A stretch of DNA of 64,000 nucleotides from VAZQ01 sp963758945 (GTDB lineage: Bacteria; Pseudomonadota; Alphaproteobacteria; Rhizobiales; Xanthobacteraceae), in contig CAVWXY010000009.1 in assembly GCA_963758945.1 (NCBI GenBank), positions 62,001-126,000 on the forward strand, given 5' to 3'. This document shows positions 25,135 to 33,759 of the stretch, piece after piece. A model generated the notes under the pieces. The model saw only the letters and a program-made list of their open reading frames with translations, was not told the origin of the DNA and searched no databases. The position numbers were made by a program, and so were the translations under genes. Within the stretch, counting starts at the first letter, position 1. Each line of letters starts with the position of its first letter.

Positions 25135-25875
25135 ATGCTCGCGCAAGCGCATCGTGAGGCACTTGATGCCGGGCCGCGCAAGATCGCGCCGGGCGCGGAG
25201 CGGTTTTGCGCCGCGACCGGAGAGGTGAAGCCGGTCGGGGAGATGATCCGGTTCGTCCTCGGCCCGGACGGCACGGTCGTGCCCGATCTCAGGCGCCGCC
25301 TGCCGGGCCGCGGCGTCTGGATTACGGCGACGCGTAATGCGCTCCGCGCCGCGATCGCCCGCAAGGCATTCGCGCGCGCCTTCAAGCGTGAGGTCGGTCT
25401 CGCCGGCGATCTCGTAGCGACGACGGAACGCCTCATGGAGCAAGCCGCGCTCGATGCGCTCGCGATGTCCCACAAGGCGGGACAAGTGGCGATCGGCTTT
25501 GCCAATGTGGGGGCGGCGCTCAGTCGCCACGATGTCCGGGCGCTGCTCAACGCCGCCGGGGCTGCTCCCGATGGGACGAGAAAGCTCATGGCGGCGCTGC
25601 ACCGCCGGCAGTATGCCAACGAGGTCGCCGTGATCGACGTCTTCAGCTCGGCACAATTGGATTTGGCATTGGGACGGTCAAATGTGATACATGCAGCCCT
25701 GCTTGTCGGCCCCGAAAGCGAGACGTTTCTGGCGCGTGTCGCGCGCCTCGATTGTTTCCGGACCGGCGCAATGCGGGGCCCATCCGGCGTCCGCCAAGAT
25801 CGAATTCGCAAACCGGCGAGTTCCGGCTTGCGAGGTGACCGCGTGACGAAACACGGCGAAAAGCCCGAGAATTGA
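25135..25875 (+). CDS. YlxR (DUF448)/L7Ae-like RNA-binding protein
   Basis: 246 residues. N-terminal YlxR fold (about 20-100: ERFCAATGEVKPVGEMIRFV, PGRGVWI, ARAFKREV), then a ribosomal L7Ae-like segment (about 105-190: MSHKAGQVAIGFANVGAAL). This two-domain arrangement between nusA and infB is standard in alphaproteobacteria. YlxR proteins bind RNA or nucleoid and modulate expression; the exact role here is unknown. The last 40 residues are basic and disordered. infB starts eight bases downstream. Confidence 0.9.
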   Translation: MLAQAHREALDAGPRKIAPGAERFCAATGEVKPVGEMIRFVLGPDGTVVPDLRRRLPGRGVWITATRNALRAAIARKAFARAFKREVGLAGDLVATTERLMEQAALDALAMSHKAGQVAIGFANVGAALSRHDVRALLNAAGAAPDGTRKLMAALHRRQYANEVAVIDVFSSAQLDLALGRSNVIHAALLVGPESETFLARVARLDCFRTGAMRGPSGVRQDRIRKPASSGLRGDRVTKHGEKPEN

Positions 25876-25882
25876 GAGTGGA

Positions 25883-28456
25883 ATGGCTGAAACGACTGAA
25901 AAGACCGGCGAAAAGAAGCTGAGTGTCGCCCCGAGCAAGACGTTGAGCCTGAAAGGGCGCGGCATCGAGCAGGGCGTCGTGCGCCAGAGTTTCAGCCACG
26001 GCCGCACCAAGGCAGTCGTCGTTGAAAAGGTGAAAAGCCGGGTACCGACGCGCCAGAAGCCCGACACGACCACCCCCGCCGCGCCCGGCAAGGCGCCCGC
26101 CGCCGGCAGAGCCGCCGCGGCACCGGCTCCCGCCGCCCCGGCTGCAGCCGTCGCAACGCCCAAGCCTTCCGGCGTCGTGCTGCGAACGCTCACCGATGAG
26201 GAGCGCACGGCCCGCGCGCGCGCCCTGGGCGACGCCCGACTGCGCGAGGCCGAGGAGCGCAGAATCGCGGAAGAGGAAGCGCAGCTACGCAAGTCGCGCG
26301 AGACGGCGGAGCGCAGCGAGCGCGACGCCGCGGAAGCTCGCAAGGCGGACGAAGAGAAGCGCCGCAAGCACGAGCTCGAAGCCAAGCTCAAGGCCGAGCA
26401 AGAGGCGAAGAAGCGTTTCGGCGAGGAGGCGGGCGCCGCGGCGAGGCCCGTTGCGGCGCGACCGGCGCTCGAGCCCGACGAGGAGGAGGCCCCGCGCCCC
26501 CGTCGAGGGGCGGGCGCGGCAAGGCCGGCGCCGGCGCCGAAGCCGACCCGCGGCGGCGCCCAGAAGAACCGCGGACGGCTGACCGTCGTGACCGCGCTCA
26601 GTGCCGACGAGGAGCGCGAACGGTCGGTCGCGGCGTTCCGCCGCCGCGTCCAGCGGCTGAAGGGCCATGCCAACGACGAGCCGAAGGAAAAACTTGTCCG
26701 CGACGTCATCATCCCGGAGACCATCACCATCCAGGAACTTGCCAACCGCATGGCCGAGCGCGCCGTGGATGTGATCAAGCTTTTGATGAAGCAGGGCCAC
26801 ATGGCGCAGATCAACGACGTGATCGACGCCGATACGGCGCAGTTGCTCGCCGAGGAATTGGGCCACACCGTCAAGCGGGTGGCCGAATCCGACGTCGAAG
26901 AGGGACTCTTCGACGCCGCCGACGATCCCGCCTCGCTCGTGCCGCGGCCCCCGGTCGTGACCGTCATGGGTCACGTCGACCATGGCAAGACCTCGCTGCT
27001 CGACGCCATCCGCTCGACCGAAGTGGCGGCAGGCGAGGCCGGCGGCATCACCCAGCATATCGGCGCCTATCAGGTGACGGCGCCCTCGGGCAACAAGATC
27101 ACCTTCATCGACACGCCGGGCCATGCCGCGTTTACCGCGATGCGCGCGCGCGGCGCCAGGGTGACCGACATCGTCGTACTCGTCGTCGCGGCCGACGACG
27201 GCGTCATGCCGCAGACGGTGGAAGCCATTCACCACGCCCGGGCCGCGAAGGTGCCGATCATCGTGGCGATCAACAAGATCGACCGGCCGGACGCCAAGCC
27301 CGAAAGGGTGCGCACCGAATTGCTGCAGCACGAAATTCAGGTGGAGACGCTCGGCGGCCAGGTGCTCGACGTCGAAGTGTCGGCGACCAAGAAGCTCAAT
27401 ATCGACAAGCTGCTAGAAACCATCGGCTTGCAGGCGGAAATTCTCGACCTCAAGGCCAACCCGAACCGGCCGGCCGAGGCTACCGTAATCGAGGCCAAGC
27501 TCGACCGCGGCCGCGGTCCGGTTGCGACCGTCCTGGTGCAGCGCGGCACACTCAATGTCGGCGACCTCATCGTGGCCGGCGCCGACTGGGGCCGCGTGCG
27601 CGCGCTGGTGTCCGACACCGGTGCGCCGGTCGAGGCGGCTGGCCCCTCCACGCCGGTCGAGGTGCTTGGTTTCAACGGCACGCCCGAGGCCGGCGACCGC
27701 CTGGCCGTCGTCCAGTCGGAGGGGCGCGCGCGCGAAATCAGCGATTACCGTGCCCGGCAGCGACGCGACAAGATGGCCGCACGCGCCACCGGCATGCGCG
27801 GTTCACTCGAGCAGATGATGAGCCAGCTCAAATCCGCAGGCCGCAAGGATTTGGCGCTGATCCTCAAGGCCGATGTTCAGGGCTCGCTCGAAGCGATCAT
27901 CGGCGCGATCGAGAAGCTCGCCACCGACGAAGTCGGCGCGCGCGTGATCCATTCCGGCGTGGGCGGCATCACCGAATCCGATGTGACGCTGGCGGAGGCC
28001 TCCGGCGTGCCTATCATCGGCTTCAACGTTCGCGCGCATAAGGAGGCACGCGAAGCGGCCGAACGCGCCGGTATCGAGATCCGCTACTACAACATCATCT
28101 ACGACCTCGTCGACGATGTGAAGAAGGCGATGTCCGGCCTGCTCGCGCCGCAGGTACGCGAGACTACGCTCGGCAGCGCGACAATTCTCGAGATTTTCAA
28201 GGTCTCCAAAGTCGGCAACGTGGCGGGTTGCCGCGTGACCAATGGGGTGGTCGAGCGCGGGGCCAATGTTCGCCTCATCCGCGACAGCGTCGTTGTGCAT
28301 GAGGGCAAGCTCTCCCAGCTCAAGCGATTCAAGGACGACGCGCGCGAAGTGGTCGCCGGCCAGGAATGCGGCATGGCCTTCGAGAACTACCAGGACATGA
28401 AGGCCGGCGACGTCATCGAATGCTATCGGGTGGAGACGGTGCAACGCTCGCTGTGA
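25883..28456 (+). CDS. infB: Translation initiation factor IF-2
   Basis: 857 residues. N-terminal region: short IF2 domain, long Ala/Glu/Arg-rich linker (about 70-240) with strong coiled-coil character. The GTPase domain has GHVDHGKT (363-370), DTPGH and NKID, then the beta-barrel and initiator-tRNA-binding C2 domain. Brings fMet-tRNA to the 30S subunit. The DNA after the stop carries two large palindromic repeats that separate it from rbfA, so cotranscription with rbfA may be weakened. Confidence 0.97.
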   Translation: MAETTEKTGEKKLSVAPSKTLSLKGRGIEQGVVRQSFSHGRTKAVVVEKVKSRVPTRQKPDTTTPAAPGKAPAAGRAAAAPAPAAPAAAVATPKPSGVVLRTLTDEERTARARALGDARLREAEERRIAEEEAQLRKSRETAERSERDAAEARKADEEKRRKHELEAKLKAEQEAKKRFGEEAGAAARPVAARPALEPDEEEAPRPRRGAGAARPAPAPKPTRGGAQKNRGRLTVVTALSADEERERSVAAFRRRVQRLKGHANDEPKEKLVRDVIIPETITIQELANRMAERAVDVIKLLMKQGHMAQINDVIDADTAQLLAEELGHTVKRVAESDVEEGLFDAADDPASLVPRPPVVTVMGHVDHGKTSLLDAIRSTEVAAGEAGGITQHIGAYQVTAPSGNKITFIDTPGHAAFTAMRARGARVTDIVVLVVAADDGVMPQTVEAIHHARAAKVPIIVAINKIDRPDAKPERVRTELLQHEIQVETLGGQVLDVEVSATKKLNIDKLLETIGLQAEILDLKANPNRPAEATVIEAKLDRGRGPVATVLVQRGTLNVGDLIVAGADWGRVRALVSDTGAPVEAAGPSTPVEVLGFNGTPEAGDRLAVVQSEGRAREISDYRARQRRDKMAARATGMRGSLEQMMSQLKSAGRKDLALILKADVQGSLEAIIGAIEKLATDEVGARVIHSGVGGITESDVTLAEASGVPIIGFNVRAHKEAREAAERAGIEIRYYNIIYDLVDDVKKAMSGLLAPQVRETTLGSATILEIFKVSKVGNVAGCRVTNGVVERGANVRLIRDSVVVHEGKLSQLKRFKDDAREVVAGQECGMAFENYQDMKAGDVIECYRVETVQRSL

Positions 28457-28484
28457 GTTCGAATCTCCGGCACGCAAACCGCAT

Positions 28485-28559
28485 CTAGTGTCCCGATTCC
28501 GAAGTTCGCATCGTTAAGCGGCGCCCTCGTTTGCGAACTTCGGAATCGAGGGACACCAG
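28485..28559. repeat. Large palindromic repeat 1 between infB and rbfA
   Basis: Arms of about 25 bases. The left arm runs from CTAGTGTCCCGATTCCGAAG (28485) through TTCGCA (28510). The right arm (28531-28559) is its inverted copy with one extra T and one outer mismatch, ending GGGACACCAG. The 20-base centre is unrelated. RNA from this DNA would form a very stable hairpin. The outer CTAGTGT word is shared with repeat 2, which begins 12 bases later, suggesting one mobile or REP/MITE-like family. Confidence 0.75.
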
Positions 28560-28571
28560 CAACTTATTGAT

Positions 28572-28652
28572 CTAGTGTGGCTTTGGTTCAGAAGTCCGCA
28601 TTTCGGACTCGCCGCGAGAATGATGATGCGGACTTCTGAACCGCCACACTAG
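28572..28652. repeat. Large palindromic repeat 2 between infB and rbfA
   Basis: Left arm from CTAGTGTGGC (28572) through GGTTCAGAAGTCCGCAT (28602). The right arm ATGCGGACTTCTGAACC... ends GCCACACTAG at 28652 and is an exact inverted copy except for three extra Ts in the left arm. Terminal CTAGTGT/ACACTAG matches the outer word of repeat 1. No open reading frame inside; too short for a transposase. Confidence 0.75.
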
Positions 28653-28735
28653 TCGCCGATTGCCGAACCCGACCTTCTGCGTCTGACGACGGATGCGCGG
28701 GTTGGACCCGGCATATGAGAAAATTCAGGATGGTC

Positions 28736-29161
28736 ATGGCCCGACGACGCCATCAACATGACACCGCCGGGAGTCGCGTGCCCTCGCAGCGCCAGTTGCG
28801 TGTCGGCGAACTCGTGCGCCACGCGCTCGCCGACATGCTCACGCGCGGAGAGGTGCACGACCCCGTGATCGAAGGTCACCTTATCACGGTGCCGGAGGTG
28901 CAGATGACGGCCGACCTCCGGCTCGCGACAATCTACATCGTGCCGCTCGGGGGACGCGACGGCGACACTGTGCTCGCGGCACTCGAGCGCAACAAACGGT
29001 ACCTACGCGGCGAGATCGCACGGCACATTAACCTGAAATTTGCGCCCGAGATCAGGTTTCGGCTCGATGAGCAATTCGATGAAGCCGAACAAATCGAGAA
29101 ACTCCTGCGAACGCCTGTGGTCCAGCGCGATCTCGACCACAAGACGGATGACGAAAGTTGA
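28736..29161 (+). CDS. rbfA: Ribosome-binding factor A
   Basis: 141 residues. KH-like 30S maturation factor: SQRQLRVGELVRHALADMLTRG, then TVPEVQMTADLRLATIYIVPL and LRGEIARHINLKFAPEIRFRLD, all family-typical. The ATG at 28736 has AGGA five bases upstream; in-frame ATGs at 28715 and 28730 are alternatives. The stop overlaps the truB TTG start by four bases. Confidence 0.94.
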   Translation: MARRRHQHDTAGSRVPSQRQLRVGELVRHALADMLTRGEVHDPVIEGHLITVPEVQMTADLRLATIYIVPLGGRDGDTVLAALERNKRYLRGEIARHINLKFAPEIRFRLDEQFDEAEQIEKLLRTPVVQRDLDHKTDDES

Positions 29162-30126
29162 CCCAGCTCCACGCCGAGAAGCAGAGCAAGCAACCGCAAC
29201 GGAAGCGCGAGAAGCGCGATGTCCATGGCTGGCTGGTCCTCGACAAGCCCGTGGGTATGACCTCCACCCATGCGGTGAGCGTGGTGAAACGCGTGTTCCA
29301 AGCCAAGCGGGCCGGACACGCCGGAACCTTGGATCCGCTTGCCTCCGGCCTGCTACCGATTGCACTGGGGGAGGCGACGAAAACCGTTCCATTCGTCATG
29401 GAGGGGCGCAAGAGCTACCGCTTCACGGTGCGTTGGGGCGAGGAGCGCGACACCGACGATGCCGAGGGCCGCGTCATCGCAACCAGCGGCGAGCGCCCGA
29501 CCGCAGAGGCCATCCGCGCGCTCATTCCGCGCTTCAGTGGCCCGATCAAGCAGGTGCCGCCGCGTTTCTCTGCGGTGAAGATCGAGGGCGAGCGTGCCTA
29601 TGACCTCGCCCGTGACGGCGAGACGGTGGAGCTTGCGCCGCGCCCGGTCGAGATCCACCGCCTCGAATTGCTCGACTTGCCCGATCCCGATCACGCGGTG
29701 CTCACCGCCGAATGCGGGAAAGGAACCTATGTACGCGCACTCGCGCGCGACATGGGCCGCGCGCTCGAATGCCTCGGGCACGTCGTCGCGCTGCGCCGCA
29801 CGGCGGTGGGTCCCTTCTCCGAAGATGTCGCCGCGGGGCTCGACGCAGTGCAGGGGATCGGCCAAGCCGGACCCGGGAGCGACGCGGTGGTGTTCCCGGC
29901 CCTGCTTCCGGTGGCGGCCGGGCTGGCGGCCTTGCCGGCGCTGCGGGTGAGCGCGGCGGACGCCGGGCGGCTGGCCCGGGGGCAGGCCGTGCTGTTGCGG
30001 GGGCGCGATGCTCCGGTGCTGGAGGGCTGGGTGTCGGTCTCGACCCACGGTGCGTTGGTGGCGCTGGCAGAGGTCGAAAAGGGCGAATTACGGCCGCGGC
30101 GGATCTTCAATCTGCCGCGCGGGTAG
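29158..30126 (+). CDS. truB: tRNA pseudouridine-55 synthase
   Basis: 322 residues. Catalytic Asp59 in AGHAGTLDPLASGLLPIALGEATK; KPVGMTSTHAV precedes it and GTYVRALARDMGRAL follows. A C-terminal TruB/PUA-like part ends RRIFNLPRG. The start is a TTG at 29158 embedded in the rbfA stop; the N-terminal 20 residues are Lys/Arg/Gln-rich as in relatives. Confidence 0.95.
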   Translation: MTQLHAEKQSKQPQRKREKRDVHGWLVLDKPVGMTSTHAVSVVKRVFQAKRAGHAGTLDPLASGLLPIALGEATKTVPFVMEGRKSYRFTVRWGEERDTDDAEGRVIATSGERPTAEAIRALIPRFSGPIKQVPPRFSAVKIEGERAYDLARDGETVELAPRPVEIHRLELLDLPDPDHAVLTAECGKGTYVRALARDMGRALECLGHVVALRRTAVGPFSEDVAAGLDAVQGIGQAGPGSDAVVFPALLPVAAGLAALPALRVSAADAGRLARGQAVLLRGRDAPVLEGWVSVSTHGALVALAEVEKGELRPRRIFNLPRG

Positions 30127-30249
30127 GCGCGGAAACCGTAGAGCATTCAACGCTGTACACCTCGCGCCGGTGTTGGCGCGGGCGGCCCGAGGACGCACAA
30201 TTTGCACTGGCGTCCGCGGTTGTTTTGCGATATTGCCCCCTTGCGCGCA

Positions 30250-30292
30250 CTAGAGCGGTGTTCCGGTCTCTTGGCATCGGACTCCGCTCTAG
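30250..30292. repeat. CTAGAGCGG inverted repeat upstream of rpsO
   Basis: CTAGAGCGG (30250-30258) and CCGCTCTAG (30284-30292) are perfect inverted copies. The following AGCTTATTGATTTGATGCGC and AAACCGGC words look like a degenerate version of a palindromic repeat common in Bradyrhizobium-group intergenic DNA. A related word, AACTTATTGATCTAG, lies between the two large palindromes at 28561. No gene in the 296-base truB-rpsO gap. Confidence 0.55.
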
Positions 30293-30422
30293 CTTATTGA
30301 TTTGATGCGCTTTCCACGGCGATCGAATGCAAACCGGCACGCGCGCAACTTGGCAGTGACCGCGCTGGACGACATCCCGGCCCGGCCGTAGACCGCGACC
30401 CCGACAGGAAAAGGATAGCCCG

Positions 30423-30692
30423 ATGTCGATAACGCCCGGCCGCAAGGCCGAAGTCGTCAAGACCTATGCGACCAAGGCCGGCGACACCGGTTCGCCGGAA
30501 GTGCAGGTGGCGATCCTCTCGGAACGCATCAACAGTCTCACCGAGCATTTCAAGACCCACGTCAAGGACAATCATTCCCGCCGGGGATTGCTCAAGCTCG
30601 TGTCGCAGCGGCGGCAGCTTCTCGATTACCTCGCCCGAATCGACGCAGCACGCTACAAGTCGTTGATCGAGCGGCTGGGCATCCGGCGTTGA
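30423..30692 (+). CDS. rpsO: 30S ribosomal protein S15
   Basis: 89 residues, the canonical length: EVVKTYATKAGDTGSPEVQVAILSERI, then HFKTHVKDNHSRRGLLKLVSQRRQLLDYL. Binds the central domain of 16S rRNA. GGAT about eight bases before the ATG. In relatives rpsO-pnp is one transcription unit, with S15 autoregulating its own translation; pnp follows here after 251 bases. Confidence 0.97.
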   Translation: MSITPGRKAEVVKTYATKAGDTGSPEVQVAILSERINSLTEHFKTHVKDNHSRRGLLKLVSQRRQLLDYLARIDAARYKSLIERLGIRR

Positions 30693-30823
30693 GGGTTCAT
30701 GCGCGGCGTGCTCGCGCGCTTTGAAGCGGAGACCGGACAAATCCGCTGTTCATCCGGCAGCGAAGCTGCTGCCGATTTGGCAAGACGGGCCGAATGATCG
30801 CCCGTCCGTTCAATGGAAGGCTC

Positions 30824-30910
30824 GAAAGCCATGGCAGGATCGCCAGACGCTGTTTCGGCTTGCGGCATTGCCGCAGACGGCAGCCTCTCGCCGTCTTGCC
30901 CATGGCTTTC
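30824..30910 (+). promoter_or_regulatory. Long stem-loop in the rpsO-pnp spacer
   Basis: GAAAGCCATGG (30824-30834) pairs perfectly with CCATGGCTTTC (30900-30910). Nested inside are GGCAGGATCGCCAGACG/CGTCTTGCC partial pairing and a GCGGC-ATT-GCCGC hairpin (30862-30874). It ends 33 bases before the pnp start. In enterobacteria a long stem here is cut by RNase III and drives PNPase autoregulation. The same role is inferred, not shown. A smaller hairpin (GACGGGC/GCCCGTC, 30784-30806) lies upstream. Confidence 0.5.
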
Positions 30911-30943
30911 ACCCCTTCTCGAAAACCATGAAAGACGACCGCA

Positions 30944-33125
30944 ATGTTCGATATCCACCGTGTTGAGCTCGACTGGGGAGGGCGCAAGCTCGTCCTAGAG
31001 ACCGGAAAAATCGCGCGCCAGGCCGATGGCGCCGTTGTCGCCACTTATGGCGAATTCGAAGGTATTGGCGACCGTGGTCGCCGCCAAGGAGCCGCGGGAA
31101 GGCGTCGACTTCCTGCCCCTCACCGTCGACTACCAGGAGAAGTTCTACGCCGCGGGCCGCATCCCCGGCGGCTATTTCAAGCGCGAAGGCCGCCCGACCG
31201 AGAAGGAGACGCTGGTCTCGCGGCTGATCGACCGCCCGGTGCGGCCGCTGTTCGCCGAGGGCTGGCGCAACGAGACCCAGATTATCGTGACGACGCTGTC
31301 GCACGATCTCGAGAACGATCCCGACGTCCTGGCCATGATCGCGGCATCGGCGGCGCTGACCCTCTCCGGCGCGCCCTTCATGGGCCCCCTGGGCGCCGCC
31401 CGTGTCGGCTTCGTCAACAACGAATACGTGCTCAATCCGCTCATCGACGAGATGACGGAGAGCCAGCTCGATCTCGTGGTCGCGGGTACTCAGGACGCGG
31501 TGCTGATGGTCGAATCGGAAGCGAAGGAGCTGAGCGAAGACGTGATGCTGGGCGCCGTGATGTTTGGTCACCGCCATTTCCAACCGGTCATCGACGCCAT
31601 CATCAGGCTGGCGGAGAAGGCGGCCAAGGAGCCGCGCGAGCTGCGGACGTCGGACGATTCGGCGCTCGAGAAGGAAATGCTGGCGCTGGTCGAACCGGAT
31701 TTGCGCGCCGCCTACGCGATCCCGGACAAGATGGAGCGCCACGGCGCCGTGGATGCCGCCAAGGGCAAGGTGCTGGCGCATTTCTGCCCGGAAGGCGTGG
31801 AGAACCCACGTTTTCCCAAACAGCAGGCCGCCAATGTGTTCAAGGCGATCGAGGCCAAGATCGTGCGTTGGAACATCCTCGATACGGGCCGGCGCATCGA
31901 CGGCCGCGACGCGCGTTCAGTGCGTCCGATCGTCTCGGAGGTCGGCGTGCTGCCGCGGGCGCACGGCTCGGCCCTGTTCACCCGCGGCGAGACACAGGCG
32001 CTGGTGGTGGCGACGCTGGGCACCGGCGAGGACGAGCAGTGGATCGATGCACTGCAGGGAACCTACAAGGAGACGTTTCTGCTGCACTACAACTTCCCGC
32101 CGTTCTCGGTCGGGGAGACTGGGCGCATGGCCGGGCCGCGCCGCCGCGAGATCGGCCACGGCAAGCTCGCCTGGCGCGCGATCCATCCCGTGCTGCCGCC
32201 GCATCACGAGTTCCCCTACACGCTACGCGTCGTCTCGGAGATCACCGAGTCGAACGGCTCCTCCTCGATGGCGACCGTGTGCGGCACCTCGCTGGCGCTG
32301 ATGGATGCGGGCGTCCCGCTCAAGCGCCCGACTGCCGGCATCGCCATGGGGCTCATCCTCGAAGAGGAGCGCTACGCCGTGCTCTCCGACATCTTGGGGG
32401 ACGAGGACCACCTCGGGGACATGGACTTCAAGGTGGCCGGCACCGAGCGGGGCGTGACCTCGCTACAGATGGACATCAAGATCGCCGGCATCACCGAGGA
32501 GATCATGCGGACTGCGCTCGCCCAGGCGAGGGAAGGCCGCATGCACATTCTCGGCGAAATGGGGAAGGCTCTCACCCAGCACCGCGCACAGTTGGGCGAG
32601 CACGCGCCGCGCATCGAAGTGTTCAACATTCCCGTCGACAAGATCCGCGAGGTGATCGGCTCCGGCGGCAAGGTCATTCGCGAGATCGTGGAGAAGACCG
32701 GTGCCAAGATCGATATTTCCGACGACGGCACGGTGAAGGTGGCCTCGGCCAACGGCGATGCAATGAAGGCCGCGATCAACTGGATCAAGTCAATCGCGTC
32801 CGAGCCCGAGGTCGGTCACATCTACGAAGGCACGGTGGTCAAGGTGATGGACTTCGGCGCCTTTGTGAACTTCTTCGGCGCCAAGGATGGCCTGGTGCAT
32901 ATCAGCCAACTGGCGCCGCGTCGCGTGCAGAAGGTCACCGACGTGGTGAAAGAAGGCGACAAAGTGAGGGTGAAGCTTCTCGGCTTCGATGAGCGCGGCA
33001 AAGTGCGGCTGTCGATGAAGGTCGTGGACCAGACGACCGGCGAAGATCTCGAGGCCAAACAGAAGGCCGAGGCCGAGCAACCGCGCGGCGATCAGGAGCG
33101 GGAAGCGGCGGCCGGCGGCGAGTAG
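30944..33125 (+). CDS. pnp: Polyribonucleotide nucleotidyltransferase, apparent +1 frameshift
   Basis: PNPase degrades RNA 3'-5' with phosphate. The family start MFDIHRVELDWGGRKLVLETG begins at ATG 30944, but after VATYGE the frame leaves the family. The continuation KVLATVVAAKEPREGVDFLPL is in the next frame. Dropping one T at 31055-31056 joins them as GESKVLATVV and gives 726 residues, normal for PNPase. The rest is intact: two RNase PH domains, the KH domain (EVIGSGGKVIREIVEKTGAKIDI) and S1 domain (EGTVVKVMDFGAFVNFFGAKDGLVHIS). Read uncorrected, a 699-residue protein could start at ATG 31026. A sequence error is likelier than loss. Confidence 0.92.
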
Positions 33126-33154
33126 CTCCGTGGCGCTTTGCCAAGCAGAGTGAG

Positions 33155-33181
33155 AGGGGCGGCCGACAGCCGCCCCTTTTC
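33155..33181 (+). terminator. Intrinsic terminator after pnp
   Basis: Perfect GGGGCGGC (33156-33163), CGACA loop, GCCGCCCC (33169-33176), then TTTT. It lies 30 bases past the pnp stop and is the clearest terminator in the window. It ends the rimP-to-pnp run on the plus strand only, as the minus-strand side lacks a T-run. Confidence 0.85.
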
Positions 33182-33192
33182 ACTTCGGCGGA

Positions 33193-33669
33193 GGGCGACT
33201 GCGCGCATCTTCTTCCTATGCCCATGCACCGCTACCGCGTCGACGTCAACGCCGATCAGCTTCCCGTCAACAGGCCGCGCTGCCCCGTGCACACCTGCAA
33301 CGCCGACGACGAAATGCGGGTCGCCGGCAATTCCAACCCGGATGCCTACTACGAGCCGAACTCGTTCAACGGTCCGATGCAGGATGAGCGCTTCCGCGAG
33401 CCGCCGCCGAAAATCTCGGGCGATGCCGACCGCTACAACCATCGCCACGGCAACGACGACTATCGTCAGCCCGGAGACCTGTTCCGACTGATGTCGCCGG
33501 AGCAGAAGGACCAGTTGTTCCACAACATCAAGGCAGCGATGGACGGCGTGCCGGTCGGGATCGTCAAACGGCAGATCGTGCACTTCTATCGCGTCGATCC
33601 CGACTACGGTATCGGCGTCGTGTCTCCGTGGCCGACCTGCCATCGGTGTCCGCGGCCACCGCGGAATAG
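33193..33669 (+). pseudogene. C-terminal remnant of a monofunctional heme catalase
   Basis: The frame from ATG 33218 encodes HRYRVDVNADQLPVNRPRCPVH, then DAYYEPNSFNGPMQDERFREPP and GDLFRLMSPEQKDQLFHNIKAAM: the last third of a catalase. The N-terminal heme pocket and catalytic His are missing. Two further lesions: the preceding SSYAHA (family FSYADA) is in another frame, and near 33624-33628 the frame shifts again so that the true end reads VADLPSVSAATAE with stop at 33667-33669. Upstream it abuts the pnp terminator. It is decayed and should make no active enzyme. Confidence 0.75.
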
Positions 33670-33759
33670 CCGGACCCTCACGCATCGTTGCTCGGCGGCC
33701 GCAATCGGAACCTGTGCCTGCGATACCGTTTGCGGCTGCCGGCAGGCCGCCGCTCGGAG

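Noticed and set aside
30944..32992. 682-codon frame starting at the pnp ATG
   Set aside because: Only its first 37 codons are PNPase; after 31055 it is an out-of-frame shadow of pnp.
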